A stretch of DNA of 41,173 nt from assembly GCA_004335635.1 (NCBI GenBank), contig QAXH01002495.1, forward strand, positions 1-41,173. The letters are read 5' to 3'. The stretch comes from Chloromonas sp. AAM2 (taxonomy: Eukaryota > Chlorophyta > Chlorophyceae > Chlamydomonadales > Chlamydomonadaceae). The notes under the pieces are model-generated. The model did no database searches and was not told the origin of the DNA. It saw only the letters and a program-made list of their open reading frames with translations. The position numbers and the translations under genes were made by a program. Of the stretch, positions 23,411 through 34,012 are shown piece by piece (positions within the stretch are counted from its first letter, which is position 1; every line of letters begins with the position of its first letter).

Positions 23411-24545
23411 CGGGCAGCATGTTGCATGGCAGACCCCTGCCACCACTGGCTGCCACACGCCTAAGAAGCGGTGCACATGGTTTCAGCACTGCACGTGACA
23501 CACTATTTCTATGGGGCGTCTGTGGCATGGCAGCCATTCGCAATGGCCCGCCTGCTGCCCTGCCGTTAGGTGGTATGGATCAGCCTCGAGTTGTCCTGGG
23601 ACTGCTCCAAGGCAAACTGTTGTCACCTGGAGGGGGTAGCTGCATGGCAGATCGCGGCGTTTGGCATGCTAGCCTTACACGTGGCTAACAGTAGCTGAAC
23701 CATTTCAGGGTCCGCAGTTGCTGCCATCCTTTCATGATACTGAACAACGGCAGAACTTGAAGCCAAGGGGTGAACAACTTAGGCCAGTGCTCAAATGCCA
23801 TCGACCAAGCAGGTGTTGCAGGAGGTATGAGCACGTAAATGTGCTTCTTGAGCTGGCTGGGACGGAAGGTATATATCCCTTGCAAAAGCCAAAGATTCAA
23901 AGAGCACGCTGCACGAGTACATCGCAGACACATAGTTCTTCATGTGCAGCTCTGCAGGACTGCAACCTTGGAGTCTGTGGAACTCTAACCCGGACATAAC
24001 ATGAAAACGGCTTGTTTAGACATTTGCCGTAGCTACTCTAGCATACTGAGTGTTCTGCTTAGCAACAGTTGCCTTACAATGCCTTCGTACGGACACACAG
24101 GTTTGCAAGGCAAGCGTTTGTGACCTTGAAGCTCCATAATGGAGTTGCCGCAGTCAGATTTCCAAATACGTTTGCTGCAAACGATCAGCAGTTCTCCTAT
24201 TTTCTTGCACCATTTGCAAGCGCCTTGCTTGATTGGATGGCTTCACAGTCCACTGCAAGGGTTTGAGTTTGATTGCTTTGCGCTCCTGGCGACACAAAAA
24301 GATGTCAGCCAGCTTTTACACTCTCAGGCGAAACGTGCAAACACACTGGAGACTGCGAGAAGTCTACTGACACTGCGTTCTGGCACCTGGCAATTCTGGC
24401 TGCCGCATGACTCTGTATCTTCAAACTTGCTATGGACCTGTGCTGCCAGCATTGCAGGCCTTCAAGCATCCTGAATTTGTCATATTGATTCCCGGCTGCT
24501 AGACAAATGTAGAAAGCGAGCCCAACATGGTATCACACAGTACAA
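23411..24545. other. ccE 3' flank, no gene seen
   Basis: No supported exon or RNA gene. I found no TGTAA on the plus strand in this interval; the first lies at 24947-24951, so the ccE poly(A) site is unresolved. Confidence 0.4.
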
Positions 24546-24785
24546 TCACATACTCAACTTCTGTGACATGCCAAGATTCATAGCGCTGTGGCAGCGGCAA
24601 CCACCCTTCTTGACTGTCACCTTGTCACACTGCCCAGGCACAACGCTGGCCTTGTTGTCTGCTAACTTAGCTGCAGCATCCTCCTCGTTCTCGTACTTGC
24701 CCAAGATGACCATCTTGACCCTGGCTGCCTTGAATGTGCATTGTGGTAATGTGGATTCTATTACACAGCACACTGCTGAAAACAT
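24546..24785 (-). CDS. Possible small protein or last exon, 79 aa
   Basis: An open frame from ATG at 24785 to TGA at 24546 on the minus strand. Its second half looks coding: Lys/Glu/Ala-rich with KMVILGKYENEEDAAAKLAD, then a Cys-containing GGCRCHS segment. KYENEEDAAAKL weakly recalls the strand-helix edge of AP2-type domains, but the diagnostic residues are missing and I do not assign it. An acceptor-like CAG in the frame means it could be the last exon of a longer minus-strand transcript. TTTATAAATA lies about 160 bp upstream (around 24942). It follows silkC on the same strand. Confidence 0.3.
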   Translation of the reverse strand: MFSAVCCVIESTLPQCTFKAARVKMVILGKYENEEDAAAKLADNKASVVPGQCDKVTVKKGGCRCHSAMNLGMSQKLSM

Positions 24786-25302
24786 CAAGGTTGAGGGTCA
24801 ACTGCAGGAACTGTGCACAGCTGCACTGTCTTGTCACGCAATTTGAGTGCTGATTTGTAGACCCTTTCCCAAGCGGCCACACTAACCAAGCACGACACTT
24901 GCTTTGATCAGAGCTTCGAGCCGTGTAGCCAGTTCTTATTTATAAATGTAATGAATGATCAGCAGGGCACACATCTGCTCAGTCAACATCACCCAAGCTG
25001 CCAAAGTCAACTGCCTGATTCGAGTTAGCTTCATCTCAGCTGAGAAGACATCATGTAAATTGGAAACCAGCCACAGCAGGGCGCGTCTATGCTAGCTCAA
25101 AATGCTCACCCAGCCATCACTCGGATTGCTCAAACCCGCAGCCGCGTTTGATATTTTGGTGCAGGCGCCGTTCCTTGGCAGCAACACAAAGAGAAGGGCG
25201 GTACACAACCCGTCCCGCGTCCTTTGACGGCTTCCCTGATGTAACAAATCAATCAACACAAAGAGAATGGTCACAGGCTGCTGACGACCATGCAACAGTG
25301 TG
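24786..25302. other. silkC 3' flank
   Basis: Probable silkC 3' UTR plus non-coding sequence. TTACA at 24761-24765, which is TGTAA on the silkC strand, is a candidate poly(A) signal about 540 bases after the stop. The 43-bp dispersed repeat at 25214-25256 lies just after the silkC stop. Confidence 0.4.
25214..25256 (+). repeat. 43-bp dispersed repeat, copy 1
   Basis: It contains TTTGACGGCTTCCCTGATGT and AACAAATCAATCAA. The reverse complement of 38785-38827 matches it at 41 of 43 bases. One frame of both copies reads SFDGFPDVTNQS. Its origin is unknown; a transposon fragment is likely. Confidence 0.8.
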
Positions 25303-27364
25303 TCAGCCTTGCACTTGTGCGTTCGCCAGGGCTTGTGCAAGCGCCCAGGCACCTGAAGAGCTGCCTGCGGCAGCCTGGGCCAGGGCAAAGGAGATGGCCA
25401 TGGTGGAAGCAGAGGGCCCAGTAGCGCTGGCCAGGGCACTGGAGAGAGCGACGGCATTGCCACCGTTGGCAGCCGCCTGGGCCAGAGCCTGCATGCATGT
25501 GCATGAACAGAGCTGCTTTATTTCATGTGCTGTGGCTGGCATGAGCACCAAAAGCATTGGTTTGAATTGTATGGCTGTTGCTTGCCACGAGCTGTTCCAG
25601 AGCTTGCACATTTGGAGTCGGTGTCAACACAGTCCGATAACTACCAACAAGATCACAATGAAACAAAACAAATCAAAGTCTGCTCAAGCTTGCGTGGTGC
25701 CACTGGCCCAAAGCTACTCACACTGGCAAGGGCCTGGGTAGTGCCAGTGGCCTGTGCAGTGGCAATGGCTTGAGCAAGGGCCTGGCCAGCTGTCTGCATG
25801 TTGCCGGAAGCCGAAGCCTGGGCCAGCGCAGTTGCTGCAGCATTGGCTTCAGCACCACCTGCAGATCATGGTCAATGCACGCAAATGCAGCGTCACTAGC
25901 CATTGCGAGAACCACTCAGGTTTGGTTATTCCTTATGCCGTTGTACGTTGTGTGTTTCATAGGAGCCGCTGGACAATGCAGGGGCCTAGGACAGATCCAT
26001 GTTTTATGACCGATTCAGAGACAGGCCTACTAATGACAGCCAGGGACAGAAGGACCTTTCCACAGTCTGACTGCGTTGGCCATCACACAGTTGACCATCA
26101 TCACGCACCATTTGCTGTGGCAGAGGCCATTGCAGTCGCAGCGGCTTGACTGTTGCCCGAGGCGATAGCGGTAGCGACAGCAGTTGCAGAGGCAGAGGCA
26201 CCTGATGGGCTAGGGGAAGGTGAAGGGCTTGGCGAAGGTGAAGGCGAAGGGCTGGGAGAAGGAGATGGGCTTGGTGAGACCACTGAGGCAGATGCTGTGG
26301 CCTGCGGTTTGAAGAACACTTGTTGTTGATGCTCATTTATCTGCCTGCCCACTAGACCCAGCTCTTTGCAGCAGGCTGGCCTAGAAGCCTCATATTCTGC
26401 AAGTACCTGAGCAAGCGCGTGGGCGAACGCTGAACCGTTGCCGTTAGCAGTCGCTGTAGCTTGTGCTTCTGCAGACCACACGTGTCATCCAAATGTCAGT
26501 GTTGAGCATCATCATAATGGCGGAATACTGGTTGACCATTACCCCGAGCAGCAATTCGCAGCATAAGGGTAACAAGAGCAAGATCAAATCAAAACAGGGG
26601 TGCACAACAGCCATGGACGCAAGTCGCACACGGCAGATACATCTCCAACTCACGCGCAAGTGCCTGAGACACAGCGCCTGGGTTCTGGGCCAGCGCCTGT
26701 GCAAGTGCTTGCGCAGTGGCAGATGAGGCACCACCAGGCTGGGTGAGCGCGGTGGCCAGAGCGCTGGCAAGCGCAGATGCCGTTGCGCCACCGGAAGCGG
26801 CAGCTTGAGCAATGGCAGAGGCAGTGGCCTTGGAGTCGGCCTGCATGCACGGAACGCAGTTGTGCGTGCTGCAAGTGTATGGTCAGCCATAATCGCGGCA
26901 AAACCCGTCACAGCTGAGCTTGCTGAGCATTAAAATGCTTTTCGACAGCTCACCCCGGCGGCTTGCGCCAAAGCGTTGGCCGTAGCACTGGCATCAGCGC
27001 CATTTCCAGATGCCTACGCAGTGCATGCAGACAAGGTGCGATCAAGATCACAGCCAAGCTGGTATACATGATCACGCACACCTGGCCCAAGGATCACCCC
27101 AAGGATGCTCGCCATCTACCTGGGCGGACGCCAGAGCTGTGGCAAAGGCATTGGCACCGCCTGACGCGCTTGCAGTGGCAGTGGCCGTTGCGGTTTGCTT
27201 CAAGGAGCGAGCATCTGCGGTCATTCAAATGGAAGCATTGAATCAAATGCGTTTTCCCGCTGCTTCCCTGCATCAATAATGGCGCGTGTCGGTGTTGAAT
27301 CACCTGCGCAAAGGACCAGAGCCAGCAATGCGAGGATAGGTAGGGCCATGGAGGAGCGAGGCAT
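25303..27364 (-). CDS. silkC: secreted Ala/Gln-rich, Ser-Pro-rich repetitive protein, 8 exons
   Basis: Exons on the minus strand: 27364-27304, 27214-27120, 27013-26954, 26840-26654, 26468-26407, 26301-26109, 25858-25722, 25488-25303, giving 326 aa and a TGA stop. The signal peptide (MPRSSMALPILALLALVLCA) is followed by DARSLKQ. Exon 2 (95 nt) and exon 4 (187 nt) have exactly the silkA lengths and phases, and exon 4 ends in the same ...NPxAVSQALA motif. One central exon holds an uninterrupted SPSP run, where silkA uses five exons, then continues into the ATAVATAIASGN block. The C-terminus differs from silkA and silkB (ends ALANAQVQG). Substitutions at many synonymous sites make it the older branch. 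Same inferred role: secreted structural glycoprotein of wall or matrix. The start is supported by the signal peptide and by a TATA box upstream. Confidence 0.85.
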
Positions 27365-27473
27365 TGCTGCAGCCTTGTCGATGGTGCCGGTCTGAGTTCC
27401 GCTGGAGCACGCCTTGTACGCCCGGTTCTCCGATTGTATGCGACTGTGTTGACTCTTGTTTGTCTTCTTGCCC

Positions 27474-27479
27474 TTTATA
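27474..27479 (-). promoter_or_regulatory. TATA box of silkC
   Basis: The minus strand reads ACTATAAAGGGC, with TATAAA about 110 bases before the silkC ATG. This fits transcription starting some 80 bases before the ATG. It is the clearest TATA box in the window. Confidence 0.6.
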
Positions 27480-28056
27480 GTACAGCGAAGTAATGTTGAA
27501 GTGAAACGGCCGGGAAGGTGCGAGGGAGCTGTCCGTTCAAATTGCTCCGACAGGTGAGTCGACCTCGGTCATTTGACCCCTGAAGACCAAACGGACAATA
27601 TACCTTGCCACGTGCCAGTGCTCCAGGCCCAACAAGGTAGCGAAGGCCATGAAGTTGGCGACTCGTTCTTTACCTTGGTCGTGAGATCTTCCGTCGATCT
27701 GTTCGTTGACACGATCTGTTCGTCGGTCCCCGTGGCCAGAAGTGCCAAGTTGAGGATGTGTTTGCGCTGGACGTGCTTCATGGTGTGTACTCCCTCCTTG
27801 TAAGCTGCTAACACATCTGTCTATTTACTTTGGTCTACTCACTTTGGTCTATGAAAGGTGTGTTTAGATTGTGGATTTGGCGCAGTGCCTACACACTGTT
27901 AACTGTATGCTCGATGGCCTGTGCCTGACGCTGGCGTATTAAAAAAATGAAGCGTCTTTGTTTTTTCACGGGTTCCTAAGCATGCTAGTTACTCAAAGTC
28001 ACGATTTGCGGCCTCAGGCAGGCCTTGGACTTGGTGCGGGTTTGGGTGGCGCAGTC

Positions 28057-28098
28057 CAACTAACAAAGCTTTCAACTAACAAAGCTTTTAGTTAGTTG
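28057..28098. repeat. Direct repeat ending in a 26-bp palindrome
   Basis: CAACTAACAAAGCTT occurs at 28057-28071 and again at 28073-28087. The second copy runs on into TTAGTTAGTTG, so 28073-28098 has 8-bp perfect arms (CAACTAAC / GTTAGTTG) around AAAGCTTTTA. It could form a hairpin or bind a dimeric protein. Function is unknown. Confidence 0.8.
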
Positions 28099-29118
28099 CA
28101 AAGAATGCCCATGGGCGGACTTTGGAAAGAAGACCCAGCACCGATTGTCATTGCTTTGTCTGTCAATAACAGCTCGTCGACGCGCCTCTCGTCCTCCAGA
28201 AAGGTTTTGTCCGGACACGAGCGTGGATGCAGATAGCACCGGACATAGACCGCACAAGGACCCAGGGACGTGCCACTGACTGTCTATTGATTACCAAGAG
28301 ATTTGACGCTACAACAAGCTGCATGCACGCCCTAACTCAAGTGAACAAGAAAAACTACTTCAGCGAAAAAGAAAATATAGAAGAAAATGGACCTGCTTGT
28401 TCAAGACCTGGGTCTATGTTACATCTTTCCTTCATCAATTTCTGCGTCCTTTTGAGTGACGCTTTGCGGGATGCAGCCCCTGGACCTCGGCTATGCGCAA
28501 GACCAGGTGGGTGAATGTGCTCCAAGGGTGCCGGCCAATCATTTTGTCACTACATACCTGGGTGTTTAGATCAGATGGGCTCTCTGAATCTTTACGTAGT
28601 GCTATGCGGTTCCGGCTAGGCTGATTTAACAAAGTACCATGCAAACGAGGTGCATGCACGCCCCAAAGTAGTGGCATAAGGAAGAGCACCATGTCAGGCA
28701 TCGCTTATACGTGTGCAACTCTCACGTCCATTAGAATTCAAGCTGGAACTATGGAAAGCATGCACGCCCCGACACACGCTGCATAAGACAAACCATCATG
28801 CGCTAGCCCAAGAGGAGCTGGCCACAATACAAATGCAGGTCAGCGGTATGTTGCTGCAGCATGCGGTTAGCGCAACTCAATGTCGGGTGAAAGACTCTTC
28901 ACGGGTGATCCCAAAACGGGTGCTCACACTCCTGCGGGTTTGCAGGTACTTACATTACTACCGTTCTGTCGCAACCGTGCCATTACCCTACCTTGGCATT
29001 GTGAGCGCGGGGATTTGTCAACTGTCTCCGATATGAGGTACGGCATTTGAATCCGGCAATTTGAAGTCATTTCAAGGACAGCATCGAGCTCTGACCAGTC
29101 ATTGCCCTAACTCAAGCC

Positions 29119-32100
29119 ATGTTGATCGTTCTCAGTCGTGACTATGGACGTGGAAGCTCTGGATTCGGCAGGAAGGGTCGGGGCACAGGCAATCAGTCTG
29201 GCCGAGGATCATCTGCAAGGGATACCCTTTTGGCAGCGGTAAGCAGGCCGTGACACGAGGCATGGAGGTACATGAGAAGCAGCGTGCGGTCACCGTAGAC
29301 TACAGGCCATGGAATCCACCTGGGATGCGTGCACCTGCATTTGCATGATACGGAAGGGTGCACATGCCTTTCAAAACTACAACAAACGCATGCTGCTGGC
29401 CCGTCGCACACGTGGATGCACCTACGTCTCTGTGGGCTGTGGAATCGCCTTGAAATTGTGCAGGTGGCGCTGCAGGACCACATAGCACGCACCATGCGTA
29501 TGCCAGGAGGACCAAAGGCCCAGCCATCTATACAACCAGTAAGCAGTCAAGCCAGAGTTCGGTTGTTTCGATCTGTCTCTCACACTGAAGTGATGGTGCT
29601 TGTGGACTGCATGGCTCGAGTCATTCATCAGCCAGCACTGACATGTGGCCATACGCGCCTGCGAATAACTTGCGCTGACAATAAGGGTTCTGCCATGTGT
29701 GCTCTTCCTCAGAGTGTTCCACAGACACCTTATTAACTGACATGTAACTGCTGCAGCACAGCAGTAGCACTGAAAGCCGTTGGTAACGGGCAAAAGGAGG
29801 AACTGCGAATCGCACCCTCTGTGTGAAGTGGCTGGCTGCTAAATTCACACAGACGCAAATTTCTGGGGCAAGTACAAGAGGCACAGATTTCTCAACTGTG
29901 GGAGCTGCATGTGCTTGTGTTTGACCTGCAGGGAGCTGAGATGACACTGGCGCAGCACTTGGGTACGTGGGTCCGATGGTTGGTTGGTTGGTTGGTTGGT
30001 GGATTCGTGGTTGGAAAGACCTATTAAGGCAACCTCAATGCCTGTTAAGGCAACCCTGCCTGCACAGGAGCTTCGATAGCAACACACCAGCATGCTCTCG
30101 CACCGCACACAACCACGAGCATCCACCGGGTTCTCTGACAGCCGCATGAACGTCCATGCGCTCGCACCGCACGCAACCAGAGTAGCACAACTTCTTACCT
30201 AGCCTGTGGTACAATCAGCAGCTAGCACATACCCATGCCATTGTTCTGGAGTAGCCTTCTGGAATCTCCTGGAATGGAATCACCATGCAGCCAGCTCAGC
30301 GGCAACATCACACACAACGAGTCACAATGAGTCACAATGAGTCAAATTCGTTAGCGCAGCGCAAATTAAAAAAGGTTTCTGGACCTCTGGATTCAGCTCA
30401 AGCGCACAAGGGTATGGCCGAGACACGCCATGTGCAGGTCATGCCCAGGCCTGTCAGCACTGTGTTGTCCCTGCAGGCCTGGTGCCTCGCCCCCCACCTC
30501 TACTCTCGGAGAGTGAGTGGAATGAGGTGCACCTCAAGGCCAGTGTGAGGCAGCACAGCACGGACGAGTGCCCCATCTGCCAGGAAGCGTTTAAACAAGA
30601 CCCTCAGGTACGGGTTGGGTGTCAGTTAAGGGTACAAAATCTGCAACACCTGCTTGGGCACATCCCACATGAGCGTGTACCCCACATATGAGCTACTGCT
30701 TAACCGGGGCACCAGGTAATTTAGACAGGGATCAGTGTGTATGCAATCTCCATCTTTGGCCTGGCGCCATTTCGGCACTGGCGATAACAAGTGGACACCG
30801 AGAGTATCACCTTTGGGTATACCACGAGCATGCCTTGGCCAACAAAGTTGGGCGTGGTTCCTGCTATCTGGGAGTATTGATCCGCTGTGTGTGCCTGTGT
30901 GTGCCTGGTGTGCAGGTGCTGCTGTCCTGCAGCCACGTGTTCCACCGCTCCTGCCTGACCTCCTTCGAACGATACGCACGCTCCCGCTGTTGCCCACTGT
31001 GGGTGACATCAGCCACAGTGTCTGTTGTAGAAACGTCCAGTTTCACGTGTCAGTTTCTGCATGGCTTATGTAGATTACATACGAGGCACAAGGCTCCTGC
31101 TGTTGTCCTTGTGAGGGGCTTGCATGAGGGGCTTGCAGTAAGGGGCTTGTACGGCAGCCACTGAGTGCACTAGAGTGCACAGGACGGGCTGTTGCTGTCG
31201 CCATGCTATGCGTCAGCCACACTGTCCAGCTGGATTCACGTGTCAGTTTCTGCATGGGTCAGGCGGCGCTCCTAGGGACGCAAAAGGCGCAAGACTCATG
31301 TTGTACAGAGGCCCCAGGGTCAGTTGTTGTCGTGGTTGTGCTGGTGGTGATGGGCACATTTGACCTTTGGATCAGGGCTGATCAGTTGGGAGGTCACAGT
31401 GGGGATGATGTGTCAAACAGGCTTGGCACAACACGCTACTGAATGCAAGCACACTCTGGTTTGGGTCTGCCCTTCCTCCCCATGGACCAGCTGATTTTCC
31501 CCGAAGCCCAGCAGGCAGTTGGTATGACCTTGTGACTGTGCCACCCCTTGCGTGTGTCTTGGGCCAGTAGGCGGCTTGCAGCAGCCATCCACATGATGTT
31601 CAGCAACTCCTGGAGTTTAAGACACTCAAATTGCTTGCCCGGTAGGACTGCCACACAGCTGGTATGACTTGTGACTGTGCCACTGCACACATGTGCCTGG
31701 GCCCGCAGGTGTCGAGCGGTTCAGTACCAGAAGCGCGCGATACGGGACGGCGCAGAGGCGTTCAAACACCGGTGTGCCACTCGTATTCAGGTATGTGCAA
31801 AATGTCCGGATGTGGTGTGTTTACACAGCTCTTTACATTTTCAAATGTGTCATAGTAGACAGTACAAAGGCGGTACAGAGGGGGAGTGAGACAGGAGAGA
31901 GAGGGAGGGAGAGAGAGGGAGGGAGAAAGGGCCCACACCTTTGTAACGTGTACACAGCAGCTCTGTACAAAAGATGTTTGCCAGTTCTGGCACACTTTTT
32001 GCGAGCCTGAGACTGACATGGTTGAAATGTGTAGAACAGGTGGTGAGTCAGTGGTGTGTGAGACTGCGGTGTGTTCAACCACACGTGTTGGTAGCCGATG

Positions 32101-33998
32101 GTGCACTGCCCATACTGGGATACAGGTACCTTGTCTGACTCAAACAAACTGACAGCAGGGCTGGATGTGTTGATCTAGATGTGTTGTGACTGAAACCGCA
32201 TGCAAACGGGGTGCACTGCCAGTGGGGTGGGGTGCACCACACCCCACACAACAGTGTGCCGAAAGCCCGCCCTGCCAACCACAGCATTGGCCTGTGTGCC
32301 ACCTCGTGAGTGCGTTTGTGTTGTGAGCAGGCCGCAGTCCGTGGCTGGTTGGCGCGGCGCCGCGTGAAGGACATGCGCAGGCACCGGCCGCCCGCTGACC
32401 CCAGACTGCGCAGGGCATGGGCCGTGGAGCGCCTGCATGAGACAGCAACACAGGTACGTACGATATCCAATGTGTTGTTGCGCAAGAATGCACTAGGCAC
32501 GGTGGGCACAGTAGGCAGGGATCAGTCAGCCAAGGACAATGGACCGGAAGCATGTGCGTGCCGTTTAACATTGTCTGCGCTGGCCCTGTCTCGTGGGCCT
32601 GGGCCGTGTGTGTGTGTGTGTGTGTCTGTGTGTGTTTGTGTGTGTGTGTGTGTGTGTGTCGTTTTCCATTGTTGGCTCTTTTCATGTTATGTTACAGGCA
32701 CCGGTTGTTACAGCACTTCTTTGGTCTCTCATGACCTGCATGCAAGGCACACTGATCCTCCATGGCTCGTTTGTTGTAGGCTGTTGGGTCTTTGACACTG
32801 CGTGACAGAGTTACACACACGCACACAAACACACACAGTCTACGTGGGTTGCACGTGTCTGTGGGTCACACACAGGCTACGTGGGTTACACGATGAATGT
32901 GACGGATTATGACAGGCTACACGTGCAGTCCTTTTCTTTCACATAGGTCATACACACACACACACACACACACACATACATGTTGGACACAAACATGCGC
33001 TGAACACACACATACATGACACGCACGCACAGGAGCTTGCTGACATGGCTGCTGAGCGCGGCGACGTGGACGCTTTGTTCGCGGAGTTGGACGCGTCACT
33101 CGCCCTGAGCCGGGCCCTGTGCAGCGAACTGGAGGGGCCCACGGCTCGCAGAATACAGCAGCAGCTACAGGTGACTACTGTAGCTTGTTACATTTCACTT
33201 TCCGCATCATTCCATGCTGGCTGGCTTGCAATCCTTGGCAGCCCTCACAGCTCGTGTCAGACTTGGACTACATCCGCACAGGCTTGGCTGGGCAGGCAAA
33301 CGCTTGCTGCTGCATACTGATTTTGATTTTGTTGGCTTAACGCTGCGCACGGATCCTGTTGCTTTGTTCTTGCTTACCTATCTCGTTGCCTTAACGCCGC
33401 TTTTCAACCTTGTTGCCTTGATTGACATAACCTTACAAGGCTTACTCAACCCACAGTTGCCTCAATGCTGGTTACCAACCTCGTTGCATCGACGCTGCTT
33501 GCCTTTACGCCGCTTACTATACAGGCTCAGGAGGCAAGGGCACAGAGCCTACAGTCCGTCACAGCGGCGCCCTCTAGCTATGCAGATACCAACTGGGCAG
33601 AGGCAGATGACGACAATGAAGAGGACTCAGAACAGAAGACAATGCAGCTCCGAGCACAACTAGGTCACAGCTTAGCGGTGGACACACAGACACAAACCAT
33701 TGGCCCTGCTGGGGGAGCCATTGGGATAGCTAACAGTTCCAAACCTGTCCAAGAGGGAACAGGTGGTGTGGACTGGGACTCAGTGGTTGCACGTGCCAAG
33801 GCCAGAGGGCATTCCGAGTGTCCTATCTGTATTGGCCGGTTGAATCGGCGTGGCAGTGCCGGCATCGCATGGCTGTCGTGCTCGCATTGTTTTCATCTCG
33901 AGTGCATCACTGCGTTTGAAGCGTATGAGCTGTCAGCGGGGGGTGCACCCACGTGCCCTGTGTGCAGGGCCTCATACCAGAGAAGGTGCTTCCAGTGA
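29119..33998 (+). CDS. RNF32: RNF32-like protein: RING-H2, IQ motif, RING-H2; 9 exons
   Basis: Exons: 29119-29238, 29464-29538, 29932-29962, 30477-30607, 30916-30998, 31709-31790, 32331-32453, 33033-33170, 33525-33998, joining in frame to 418 aa. The N-terminus is Gly/Arg-rich, followed by VALQDHI and LAQHLGLVPRPPPLLSESEW, both close to animal RNF32. RING-H2 no. 1 ligands: C107, C110, C124, H126, H129, C132, C145, C148. An IQ motif, IQAAVRGWLARRR (173-185), is the expected calmodulin-binding site. RING-H2 no. 2 ligands: C360, C363, C380, H382, H385, C388, C405, C408, close to the C-terminus. Double RING-H2 around an IQ motif is the RNF32 architecture, and RING-H2 proteins are usually E3 ubiquitin ligases. 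Ligase activity and substrate are inferred, not shown. The start rests on one short first exon with a good GTAAGC donor; an extra exon between 29539 and 29931 is possible. Confidence 0.85.
29977..30002 (+). repeat. TGGT microsatellite
   Basis: About six consecutive TGGT units in intron 3 of the RNF32-like gene. Confidence 0.9.
31893..31931 (+). repeat. Purine-only GA-rich tract
   Basis: 39 bases of A and G only (GAGAGAGGGAGGG units) in intron 6 of the RNF32-like gene. Such tracts can adopt triplex structure; here it is probably a simple-sequence expansion. Confidence 0.85.
31969..31995 (+). repeat. Single copy of the TTTGCCAGTTCTGG element end
   Basis: AAAAGATGTTTGCCAGTTCTGGCACA, in RNF32-like intron 6, matches the ends of the candidate elements upstream of silkA and silkB. 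No facing copy is seen within a few hundred bases. Confidence 0.65.
32606..32659 (+). repeat. TG dinucleotide microsatellite
   Basis: An almost pure TG run in intron 7 of the RNF32-like gene. Confidence 0.95.
32952..32977 (+). repeat. CA dinucleotide microsatellite
   Basis: A CA run in the same intron, about 290 bp after the TG run and complementary to it. Confidence 0.95.
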
Positions 33999-34007
33999 GG
34001 CATGCCT

Positions 34008-34012
34008 TGTAA
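34008..34012 (+). terminator. TGTAA poly(A) signal after the RNF32-like gene
   Basis: TGTAA begins 10 bases after the stop codon. It fits the chlorophycean signal, though the resulting 3' UTR would be unusually short. Confidence 0.35.

Larger units (their letters stand above)
27365..29118. other. Region between silkC and the RNF32-like gene
   Basis: Apart from the silkC promoter, no gene is supported. A 50-bp patch at 27751-27803 resembles 13411-13459. A perfect-armed palindrome lies at 28073-28098. Short frames around 28227-28514 and 28713-29036 have no recognisable content. Confidence 0.45.

Noticed and set aside
26004..26336. Leu/Pro-rich minus-strand frame over silkC exon 6
   Set aside because: A shifted frame of the Ser-Pro block; the correct frame gives SPSP repeats as in silkA.
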